5,234 bases of DNA from CAXMST01 sp032122625 (lineage in GTDB: Bacteria; Actinomycetota; Thermoleophilia; Solirubrobacterales; 70-9): contig JAQBGG010000104.1 of NCBI GenBank assembly GCA_032122625.1, forward strand, positions 1 through 5,234, read 5' to 3'. Every line of letters starts with the position of its first letter. Position 1 is the stretch's first letter. The position numbers and the translations under genes are program-made. Shown here one piece after another: positions 1-4,945 of this stretch. Below the pieces are notes generated by a model. That model was not told the origin of the DNA. It saw only the letters and a program-made list of their open reading frames with translations, and ran no database searches.

Positions 1-691
1 TGGTCTTGTTCGGTGCGCCCTTGGTGATCGTGGTCTCGGGCGGATCGCACTCCGTCTGCGTGGCGGGGTCGGTCGGGCACTGGTCCTGGCTCTCGTCACC
101 GAAGCCGTCGGCGTCGGCGTCGGGCTCGATGTCGGCGTTGACGAGCAACTCGATGCCCTCGAAAGGAGAAATGAAAAAGGGCGGTGTGGGTGGTCCTCCG
201 TCTTCGAGTCGCGGAGCCCAGAACTCATAACTCGCGTTCGGCGTACTGGAGAAGGCGTGCAGGGAGGCATTCTGGCAACAGTCGATCCCCACCGCGTCGC
301 CCGACTGGATCGGAAGCCGCACATCGAAGGTCGAGGTCTGGTTCGCGGTCGGGGTGACCGTGGGACTCGTCCCGGCACCGGTGCGGGCCGACGAGTTACC
401 GGGGCGGGTGATCCGCAGCGCCACCGGCCCAACCGCGCTCCCGGCCTTGATCCGCCAGCGGACCACGACGCCGTCGCTCTTTGCCAGCAAACCGCCGGAG
501 GCCAGGCTTGCTGGCGGGAGGGTCCTGTGAGCGGCCGTGCACGGGTCGGGAGCGCAAAGCTGGTTGTTATTCACGGTCGCGGTGAGGTTGCTGCCGATCG
601 TGACCGCGCCCGAGGCCGACGCCGGAAGCGTCACACAAAGCGCGGCGGCGATCCACAGGGCAGGCCTTACGCGGCGCAGCTTTGGAATCAT
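1..691 (-). CDS. Secreted calcium-loop / Ig-like module protein, C-terminus off left edge
   Basis: Open frame of 230 codons from an ATG, running off the left edge, so the protein is incomplete. Residues 1-29 form a signal peptide: basic start (MIPKLRRVR), hydrophobic core (ALWIAAALCVTLP), then ASASGA before a likely cleavage. Residues 30-180 are a probable beta-rich extracellular domain with Cys46, Cys51 and the pair Cys138-Cys139, which could form disulfides; I do not recognise its family. Residues 190-206 read PDADADGFGDESQDQCP, a thrombospondin type-3-like calcium loop (DxDxDGxGD, then QDQC). At about 217 begins PETTITKGAP, the start of the Ig-like module seen complete in the gene at the right edge. 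Role: inferred secreted or wall-associated protein; no enzymatic motif seen. GAGGAG lies only one base before the ATG, closer than usual, but no upstream in-frame start exists nearby. It lies 103 bases downstream of the lipoprotein gene on the same strand, so co-transcription is possible. Confidence 0.85.
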   Translation of the reverse strand, partial: MIPKLRRVRPALWIAAALCVTLPASASGAVTIGSNLTATVNNNQLCAPDPCTAAHRTLPPASLASGGLLAKSDGVVVRWRIKAGSAVGPVALRITRPGNSSARTGAGTSPTVTPTANQTSTFDVRLPIQSGDAVGIDCCQNASLHAFSSTPNASYEFWAPRLEDGGPPTPPFFISPFEGIELLVNADIEPDADADGFGDESQDQCPTDPATQTECDPPETTITKGAPNKT

Positions 692-794
692 TCTCCTCTG
701 GATTGCGGCTCGGTCGAGCTTATCCCTGCCACGGCGGCGGGTCAACGGCCAGGGCGGGGGGGCAGCGCATCCGCCGGGCCGAGTACGCGAGCAG

Positions 795-1106
795 CTAGGG
801 AATGTCGCCGTCGTCCGCGTGACTGAGGCAGCCGATCTCCTGAGCCTCTGACACCGCATCGGAGCAATAGTCCTTGACGGCCTCGCTGGCCCCCTCAGCC
901 CTCTCGATGTCCTCTTCTTCGAACTCAGAAGATTGGCTCCCGTCGAGCTTCTCGGGGGTCGGGTCGAGCTGGCCGGCGTCTTGGCCTGAGCCGCCTTGGT
1001 CTGAGTCGCTGTCACACGCCGAAAGCCCCAGGCCGAGGCACAGGGCGACCAGCACGAGGACGAGGTTGCAATTCACGAAGCGGAAGCTACTCGGATTTCG
1101 GCCCAC
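795..1106 (-). CDS. Small acidic lipoprotein
   Basis: Predicted 103-residue lipoprotein, function unrecognised. A hydrophobic segment (residues 14-28, LVLVLVALCLGLGL-like) ends in the lipobox L-S-A-C with Cys31 as lipidation site, so the mature protein should be anchored outside the membrane. Mature residues begin with a Ser/Asp/Gly linker and continue into a probable helix (about 60-90). About 22 of the 73 mature residues are Asp or Glu against three Lys/Arg. Two further cysteines (Cys81, Cys93) could pair. The start is uncertain: GTG at 1106 gives two arginines before the hydrophobic core, as lipoprotein signals need, but has no Shine-Dalgarno; GTG at 1076 gives a 93-residue form with weak GAGTAG upstream but no positive charge. 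The frame stays open back to a GTG at 1310, but that extension does not look like a signal peptide. Opposite-strand frames across it lack domain features. Confidence 0.65.
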   Translation of the reverse strand: MGRNPSSFRFVNCNLVLVLVALCLGLGLSACDSDSDQGGSGQDAGQLDPTPEKLDGSQSSEFEEEDIERAEGASEAVKDYCSDAVSEAQEIGCLSHADDGDIP

Positions 1107-1156
1107 TGGTGCCAGGTGGCTGAGGGGGAGAGGGGGGGAGTGTTCGCCTCGCTGTG

Positions 1157-1300
1157 TTCCCGGAATACGTATACAAGCCAACTGCCACACGTCTACAGCC
1201 CTAAACGCGCGCGAGGGCGCATTCGCCGCCTCCGATTCTCGTCGTCGGGGGGAGGGGGCGTGGTCGATCCCAGTGCCGTTTTGGCGAACGATTCCCGGAA
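1157..1300. repeat. Two copies of dyad TTCCCGGAA
   Basis: The 9-base near-palindrome TTCCCGGAA (TTCC, one central base, GGAA) occurs at 1157-1165 and again at 1292-1300, 135 bases apart, both upstream of the lipoprotein gene. Each has a nearby TTCGCC/GGCGAA hexamer (1143-1148 and 1283-1288) in opposite orientation. It could be a two-site operator for a dimeric regulator; chance recurrence in GC-rich DNA is also possible. Confidence 0.3.
1160..1195 (-). promoter_or_regulatory. Possible lipoprotein promoter with adjacent dyad
   Basis: Read on the minus strand, TATACG (an imperfect -10) lies in the only AT-rich patch of the gap, inside the palindrome ATACGTAT and directly beside TTCCGGGAA. TAGACG sits about 16 bases upstream as a weak -35. 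It would give a leader of roughly 50-60 bases before the GTG at 1106. Matches to consensus are poor, and this is a suggestion from base composition and position only. Confidence 0.25.
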
Positions 1301-1380
1301 CGCAGCCCACCGCCGGGGAGACCTTAAGCGTGACGGGCGCTCACATCGAGCCAGATGATCCACCCGCGACGGCGCTGCAG

Positions 1381-2952
1381 TTACTTCAGCTTCAGCTTCA
1401 GCTTCTTCGTCTTTGTCCGCGCCTCGCCGCCGTCGGGCGTGTAGGTGACCTGCGCCTTCACCTTCAGCTTGCCCTTCTTCTTCAGCTTCTTCTTGCCCTT
1501 GCCCCGGGGCTTGATCTTGAGCTTGACCGCGCCCCTCGCGGCGGCGCGCTTGCTCGAGCGCTTGAGCTTCCCGGTCTTGTCTACGGTGAGGTCGCCGGGG
1601 CCGGGGACCGTGACCGGCAGCTTGGCGGTGCCCTTCTTGACGTTCTTCTTGACCTTGCCGAAGCTGAAGCGGTTGTCGGGCTGTACGTCGATGGTCACCG
1701 TGCCCTTTCGATCGCCGAAGGCGACCTGGTCGAAGCTCGAGACCTGGAAGCTGTCGCTGCCGGCGAATCCCGGGTTCGGCCTGTAGGTGACGTCGGCCGG
1801 CAGGTCGAGGACGTCGGTGTTGACGGTGCCGTTGGTGGGCCCGGCGTCTGATGTGGCGAAGGCCCGGACCGGGGTCTGCTCGTAGGCGGGTCCGGTGTCG
1901 GCGCAGAGCAGCGGAATCTGCACCGGGGTATCGAACTTCGTCGTCACCGTCTGGTCCTCGCACTGCGGGCTGCCGTCGGGGGCCCAGTCGGGATTGCCGT
2001 CGAAGCGGCCGGCGGTCGACTCGAGCGGGATCAGGCCGTTGCTCAGGTCGCTGTTCTCCATCACCAGGTCCCCGGCGGAGAACAGTCCCTGTACGTAGGC
2101 GATCTTGGTCCCGTTCGGGGACCAGGTGCAGTTGTAGCCGGTGACCCCAAGGTTGCCCGGCAGTTCAGTCTGGCCGCCGCCGTTGAGCAGCGAGACCCGG
2201 ATTCGGGCGCTCGCGTTGAATCCGGCCCCGGTGCCGTGCGTGAAGCAGAGATGGGTGCCGTCGGGCGAGACCGAGGGCTGGAACTCGTTCGCCGCCGGGC
2301 TGGCAAGCACGTTGGAGGGCGCGCCGCCGGTCACGGCCTGCCGGACGATGTCCATGTTGGTCCCGTTCGGATCACCGACCACGTAGAAGAGCGTCTGCGA
2401 GTCCGGGGTCCAGGCCGGCTTGTGCTCGTAGGTGCCGGCGGTGATCGAGGTGAAGTTCGTCGTGTTACCCGAGGCGACGTTGTAAAGCTTGATGTTGAGC
2501 TGGCCGGAGGCGTCGGCGTTCTCGCTCTCGAAGGCGATCTCGGTGCCGTCCGGCGACCAGGCGGGGCGGTCGTCGGTGACCGCGTTCGAGTTGGTGATGT
2601 TCTGCGGGGTCGCGGCCGGGTTGGTGAGGTCGAGGATGTAGACGTCGTAGTTGGCCGTCGCGTTGTCGCCCTGCGCGTAGACGATCTTTGTCCGGTCCGG
2701 GGACCAACTCGGGTGCCGGTGCTGGCCGGCGCCGGTCGCGGTCGTGATCGGCGATGCGGTGCCGGCACCGATGCTGCCGGTCGTCGGGCGCAGGTACAGC
2801 TTGGCGGTCGCGTCGCTGGGGGCCCCGCGGCCGCTGACGAAGAGGATGCGACCGTTGGTTCCCGAGAGGACTGCACCGGCACTGGCGGCGAATCCCGCCA
2901 TCGCGAGCACGAACGCGGTGACAGCCAGTACGAGCCTGCAACCCCTGGTCAA
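1381..2952 (-). CDS. Secreted PD40 (TolB-like) beta-propeller protein with cadherin/Ig-like domain and Lys-rich tail
   Basis: A 523-residue exported protein. I chose TTG at 2952 because GGGAGGG lies 8 bases upstream and the product then starts with a compact signal peptide (basic TRGCR, hydrophobic core, cleavage near residue 27 after ASAGA). The longer frame from GTG at 2985 lacks a ribosome site and adds 11 residues. Residues about 30-330 hold six PD40/WD40-like repeats marked by WSPD (83), WSPD (132), WTPD (181), VSPD (228), WSPN (277) and WAPD (323), spaced about 45-50 residues: a six-bladed propeller like that of TolB. Residues about 339-425 form a bacterial cadherin/Ig-like domain with the typical DVTYRPNPGFAGSDSFQV motif. 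Residues 429-523 are a beta-rich, very lysine-rich tail ending KLKLKLK. Role: inferred extracellular binding or scaffold protein; no catalytic residues recognised. It lacks the TolB N-terminal domain and has no tol/pal neighbours, so it should not be called TolB. Confidence 0.93.
   Translation of the reverse strand: MTRGCRLVLAVTAFVLAMAGFAASAGAVLSGTNGRILFVSGRGAPSDATAKLYLRPTTGSIGAGTASPITTATGAGQHRHPSWSPDRTKIVYAQGDNATANYDVYILDLTNPAATPQNITNSNAVTDDRPAWSPDGTEIAFESENADASGQLNIKLYNVASGNTTNFTSITAGTYEHKPAWTPDSQTLFYVVGDPNGTNMDIVRQAVTGGAPSNVLASPAANEFQPSVSPDGTHLCFTHGTGAGFNASARIRVSLLNGGGQTELPGNLGVTGYNCTWSPNGTKIAYVQGLFSAGDLVMENSDLSNGLIPLESTAGRFDGNPDWAPDGSPQCEDQTVTTKFDTPVQIPLLCADTGPAYEQTPVRAFATSDAGPTNGTVNTDVLDLPADVTYRPNPGFAGSDSFQVSSFDQVAFGDRKGTVTIDVQPDNRFSFGKVKKNVKKGTAKLPVTVPGPGDLTVDKTGKLKRSSKRAAARGAVKLKIKPRGKGKKKLKKKGKLKVKAQVTYTPDGGEARTKTKKLKLKLK
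1384..1405. repeat. Hexanucleotide tandem repeat (CTTCAG)
   Basis: CTTCAG occurs three times in tandem at 1384-1401, followed by a partial fourth copy. On the coding (minus) strand it is AAG CTG repeated, giving the alternating Lys-Leu end of the propeller protein just before its TAA stop. Such runs can change length by slippage in multiples of two codons without a frameshift. Confidence 0.8.
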
Positions 2953-2960
2953 GATGAGAA

Positions 2961-2967
2961 CCCTCCC
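2961..2967 (-). promoter_or_regulatory. Ribosome binding site fixing TTG start of propeller gene
   Basis: On the minus strand GGGAGGG ends 8 bases before the TTG at 2952. It decides the start: the GTG at 2985 has only GTCGAG directly in front. A signal peptide of normal length results from the TTG. Confidence 0.7.
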
Positions 2968-2994
2968 GGTTCGCCGGCCAAACACCTCGACACA

Positions 2995-3023
2995 TAGCTA
3001 GCACAGAAATACCGGGTTGCCTA
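2995..3023 (-). promoter_or_regulatory. Possible promoter of propeller gene
   Basis: On the minus strand TAGGCA (3018-3023, four of six bases of the TTGACA box) is followed after exactly 17 bases by TAGCTA (2995-3000), a weak -10. It would place the start of transcription about 35 bases before the TTG. Spacing is ideal, but the -10 match is poor. Confidence 0.3.
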
Positions 3024-3255
3024 ATCGCGGCTACTCAGCCCGCGACCTAAAGCGGCCGGGTATCAAGCTCGCGCTCGAGGCGTGGAGAAGGCGCCGACGC
3101 GGCTCGCTCGCACCCCGGGGGAGGGCTAGGTGCCAAGGAGATCGCAAATGCACGACCTCCGAGCAGGCTCGATTCGCATTTTGATCCGTCCGCCTTCCAC
3201 TTCTCGATCCAGATGCCGCACTTCTGATGTAGATCGGCCACCGGATAGGAGCACC

Positions 3256-3918
3256 ATGAACCCAAAAAAGCGATGCGTAGTAGACGACTGCGATCGGCCC
3301 CACCATGGTCGCGGCTACTGTGGCCCCCATTATCAGGAGTGGCGCAGGACCGGCGAGCGGCCCGACCACGACTGGATTCGTGAGAGCTGGCAAGAGCAGC
3401 AACTTCTGCTGGGCTTCACCGGCGAGGGCGTCGGATACCCCTTCGAAGATGAGGCCGAAGAGCGCAAGGCATGGGAGCGGCGCCGCGCGGAATGGGAACA
3501 AAAGTGGAAGCGGCCCGCCCGCTCTCACACCCCGGGCTCACGGCCAGCGGCCTGGTGGAAGTTCATAGCCGGACGACCGCACCGCGTCTTGCACTGGCCG
3601 TCGCACGACCACACTGTGCAAGAGATGCTGGACTACGAGATTGAGCCGCTTGAGTGGCTCGCCCGCGAAGGTCATCTCGAGGCCTGGGAGATCAACAAGA
3701 TCCGGGAGGACGCGGCTGTAGCGGCCGCACGGTTCGGGACGCCGTCGGAGCGTCTCTCGGGCGTCGGACCCGGCGGCGACGGGGAGCGCATTATCACCGC
3801 CCAACGAGTAGATCGAGCCCTCGGCGAAGCGGGAGACGAGCGATATAAAAATGTAACGATGGCCGAATCCCGCCACTCTCGAGTGTGGGACCGCTGGCTG
3901 GCTGAGCAGGCACGTTGA
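3256..3918 (+). CDS. Zinc-finger-like protein of phage type, function unknown
   Basis: A 220-residue intracellular protein; no signal peptide or membrane segment. The ATG is chosen for AGGAG four bases upstream and because the protein then opens directly with a domain. Residues 7-25 carry C-x4-C-x9-C-x2-H (CVVDDCDRPHHGRGYCGPH), followed by YQEWRRTGERP. Short N-terminal fingers of this type, with a trailing WRRxG, are familiar from phage HNH-nuclease and related DNA-binding proteins; here no HNH motif follows. Residues about 45-95 are charged and probably helical (E/R/W-rich). At about 97 comes RPAAWWKFIAGRP, which recalls an RPxAWW motif of unnamed prophage proteins, then EMLDYEIEPLEWLAREGHLEAWEINKIRE-type helices. 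The C-terminus is highly charged. It is the only well-supported plus-strand gene, flanked by about 300 non-coding bases on each side: it looks inserted among surface-protein genes. DNA binding is inferred from the finger only; a terminase-small-subunit-like or phage accessory role is possible. Confidence 0.8.
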   Translation: MNPKKRCVVDDCDRPHHGRGYCGPHYQEWRRTGERPDHDWIRESWQEQQLLLGFTGEGVGYPFEDEAEERKAWERRRAEWEQKWKRPARSHTPGSRPAAWWKFIAGRPHRVLHWPSHDHTVQEMLDYEIEPLEWLAREGHLEAWEINKIREDAAVAAARFGTPSERLSGVGPGGDGERIITAQRVDRALGEAGDERYKNVTMAESRHSRVWDRWLAEQAR

Positions 3919-3920
3919 AG

Positions 3921-3938
3921 TTTGCCGGCGGCGGCAAA
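3921..3938 (+). terminator. Weak hairpin after zinc-finger gene
   Basis: TTTGCC (3921-3926) and GGCAAA (3933-3938) form a perfect 6-bp stem with a 6-base loop, two bases after the TGA stop. There is no U-tract downstream (GTCTGAG), so termination is unproven. If the small frame downstream is real, the hairpin may instead act on its translation. Confidence 0.3.
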
Positions 3939-3945
3939 GTCTGAG

Positions 3946-4143
3946 ATGGTCGCACCCGGCCACCACCGACCAGCTGGACGCGCGAGCGACCGATACCGCC
4001 GATACCTGCGTGCGACCAAGCTCAAGACCGCGGACCCGGCCGGGACCGAGGCGAGCCACCCGCTCTATCGCTTCTGCCAGCGCAGGTGCGCGAAGCGGGC
4101 CGAGAACCGGCGTCGGCGTAGGGGTTCAATGACCGATGAGTGA
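3946..4143 (+). CDS. Possible small basic protein (65 aa)
   Basis: Frame of 65 codons from ATG 3946 to TGA 4143, in the same direction as the zinc-finger gene and 27 bases after its stop. The codons from about 4003 to 4110 have nearly all G or C in third position, as in real genes of this genome, which is the main support. The product is very basic (RYRRYLRATKLK near residue 22, RRRRRG near the end) with a C-x3-C pair in FCQRRCAKR. No ribosome site precedes the ATG; a TTG at 3922 would extend it by eight residues. It could be a companion of the phage-like gene, the tail of a decayed gene, or chance. No family recognised. Confidence 0.3.
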   Translation: MVAPGHHRPAGRASDRYRRYLRATKLKTADPAGTEASHPLYRFCQRRCAKRAENRRRRRGSMTDE

Positions 4144-4165
4144 GCTACTGCGTCGTCGATCTTGG

Positions 4166-4210
4166 CCCGAAACGACGGAGGACGCCCTAAGAGCGACCTC
4201 CGTGTTCGGG
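4166..4210 (-). terminator. Two-part hairpin after collagen-like gene
   Basis: ACGGAGG (4175-4181) pairs with CCTCCGT (4197-4203), and outside a small internal loop CCCGAA (4166-4171) pairs with TTCGGG (4205-4210): 13 base pairs in total around a 15-base loop. It starts 12 bases past the stop of the minus-strand collagen-like gene, where a terminator is expected, and faces the plus-strand gene, so it may serve both. No U-tract follows on the minus strand, which is common in GC-rich actinobacteria but lowers certainty. Confidence 0.45.
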
Positions 4211-4222
4211 TTGTCGAACTGC

Positions 4223-4864
4223 CTATCCGCCGAGCACGACCGCGCTGACGCCACCGTTTGTATTCAGCTCGCCCCCGCTGATGGTGCTGTCGCAGCTAAC
4301 TCCTACAGCGGCGGTGTGCGTGCCGGCGGGGAGCGGGTCCGTCGTAACCCCAGAGAGCGTCAGGCCGTAGAGGAACTCGCCCGAGGCGATCGAGCTGATT
4401 CCGCTTCCTGGGAGCGGATCGCCGTCGACTTCGAGCCACACGCTCCAGGCCTTGCCGGTATCGCAGGTGATGCTCAACCCCGCGACCGGCTTGATCACCA
4501 ACAGCCGACCCGGAGTCGCTGTGTCGAAGTCGTCGCTCTCCACGGTGTCCTCCGGATCCGCTGGAGGCAAGAAGGCACCGTTGCTGGAGGTTCCCTCGGT
4601 CGGGCCAATCGGACCCTGATCGCCCTGCGCCCCGGCGGGACCCTGATCGCCCTGCGGCCCCGGCAGCAGCTCGATCAGCTTGTCGAGCTTTCGTGCCTGC
4701 TTCTTCGCCTGCGTCTTCGAGATCTTTTTGACCTGCTTCTTTTCCTGCTTGTTCAAAGCAGTGACCGCCACTCCGCCGATTGCCGTTCCCGCCAGCGCCG
4801 CCACCAGGGCGACAACTGCGACGAGCAGGGCTGGCGAGGGCTTCGCCCGCTTGATCCTCCGCAT
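4223..4864 (-). CDS. Membrane-anchored protein with short collagen-like repeat
   Basis: A 213-residue surface protein. The ATG at 4864 is preceded by GGGAGGAG at a 6-base distance. Residues 1-9 are basic (MRRIKRAKP), and residues 11-36 form one hydrophobic helix rich in Ala/Val/Leu, a signal anchor or late-cleaved signal; the rest should be outside. Residues 39-67 are Lys/Gln-rich and probably coiled coil, which could nucleate trimers. Residues 69-89 are seven G-x-y triplets (GPQ GDQ GPA GAQ GDQ GPI GPT), a bacterial collagen-like repeat. Residues 95-213 are a beta-rich domain with Cys134 and Cys191 as a possible disulfide, ending in a Gly/Val-rich strand; I do not recognise the family, though a trimeric jelly-roll head like those on other bacterial collagens is plausible. 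It lies 81 bases downstream of the right-edge gene on the same strand and ends before a hairpin. Function inferred as adhesion or surface structure. Confidence 0.88.
   Translation of the reverse strand: MRRIKRAKPSPALLVAVVALVAALAGTAIGGVAVTALNKQEKKQVKKISKTQAKKQARKLDKLIELLPGPQGDQGPAGAQGDQGPIGPTEGTSSNGAFLPPADPEDTVESDDFDTATPGRLLVIKPVAGLSITCDTGKAWSVWLEVDGDPLPGSGISSIASGEFLYGLTLSGVTTDPLPAGTHTAAVGVSCDSTISGGELNTNGGVSAVVLGG
4611..4656. repeat. 19-base direct repeat within collagen-like segment
   Basis: GGACCCTGATCGCCCTGCG occurs at 4611-4629 and 4638-4656, identical in all 19 bases and 27 bases (nine codons, three triplets) apart. It encodes the duplicated QGDQGP units and shows that the collagen segment grew by internal duplication in frame. 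Confidence 0.85.
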
Positions 4865-4870
4865 TGGGTA

Positions 4871-4878
4871 CTCCTCCC
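4871..4878 (-). promoter_or_regulatory. Ribosome binding site of collagen-like gene
   Basis: On the minus strand GGGAGGAG lies 6 bases before ATG 4864, a near-ideal site, confirming the start. Confidence 0.8.
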
Positions 4879-4894
4879 GAGTTGGTTGGGGCCG

Positions 4895-4923
4895 AGCCTA
4901 CGCCGGGTTGGACTGCGGCACAA
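4895..4923 (-). promoter_or_regulatory. Possible promoter of collagen-like gene
   Basis: On the minus strand TTGTGC (4918-4923) and TAGGCT (4895-4900) are separated by 17 bases and would give a leader of about 25 bases. Each box matches consensus at only three of six positions. If real, the collagen-like gene has its own promoter; otherwise it is read through from the gene upstream. Confidence 0.25.
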
Positions 4924-4945
4924 CCTGAGCAGGTGCGACGCCCGG

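Larger units (their letters stand above)
1107..1380. other. Non-coding gap between propeller gene and lipoprotein gene
   Basis: This 274-base gap holds no supported gene. It carries C-rich runs on the minus strand next to the lipoprotein start (1120-1140), one AT-richer patch (1163-1175) that may hold the lipoprotein promoter, and two copies of the dyad TTCCCGGAA (1157-1165 and 1292-1300). No clear terminator hairpin with a U-tract was found after the propeller gene that ends at 1381. Confidence 0.6.
2953..3255. other. Divergent intergenic region
   Basis: 303 bases between the propeller gene (minus) and the zinc-finger gene (plus), which diverge. It holds the ribosome site and possible promoter of the propeller gene at its left end and the AGGAG site of the plus-strand gene at its right end. 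A small hairpin (TCGCGG at 3025-3030 with CCGCGA at 3040-3045, 9-base loop) lies in the middle. The plus-strand frame of the zinc-finger gene stays open back to 3130, but the extra 42 residues are Arg/Ser-rich without domain character. No tRNA, att-like repeat or transposon end was seen. Confidence 0.6.
3919..4222. other. Region between convergent genes
   Basis: 304 bases between the ends of the plus-strand zinc-finger gene and the minus-strand collagen-like gene. It contains a short inverted repeat right after the zinc-finger stop, a possible small basic reading frame (3946-4143), the perfect palindrome CCCGGCCGGG near 4036-4045, and a strong two-part hairpin at 4166-4210. No recognisable RNA gene or attachment repeat was seen. 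Confidence 0.55.

Noticed and set aside
257..826. Plus-strand frame of 189 codons near the left edge.
   Set aside because: Antisense to the gene with the signal peptide and calcium-loop motif; product is Arg/Gly-rich without features.
1107..1310. Extending the lipoprotein to GTG 1310 (171 residues).
   Set aside because: It would bury the lipobox signal inside the protein at about residue 80-99, and the added residues have no domain character.
874..1851. Plus-strand open frame of 325 codons across the lipoprotein gene and the end of the propeller gene.
   Set aside because: The product is a Ser- then Leu/Arg-rich low-complexity string antisense to genes with a signal peptide, a lipobox and recognisable domains.
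1193..1963. Minus-strand frame of 256 codons overlapping the propeller gene in another frame.
   Set aside because: Arg/Gln/His-rich out-of-frame reading of the Lys-rich tail; the propeller frame has clear domains over the same bases.
2236..2997. Plus-strand open frame of 253 codons.
   Set aside because: Antisense to the PD40 propeller; Val/Gly/Arg-rich product typical of a shadow frame.
3031..3528. Minus-strand frame of 165 codons with hydrophobic stretches.
   Set aside because: Mostly antisense to the zinc-finger gene, which has a good ribosome site and a metal-binding motif; no ribosome site or export logic for the antisense product.
3538..4059. Minus-strand frame of 173 codons.
   Set aside because: Antisense to the second half of the zinc-finger gene; no domain features.
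3000..4222. Attachment-site repeats, tRNA or integrase gene around the phage-type gene.
   Set aside because: By eye I found no matching direct repeats, cloverleaf or integrase motifs, so a defined mobile element cannot be claimed.
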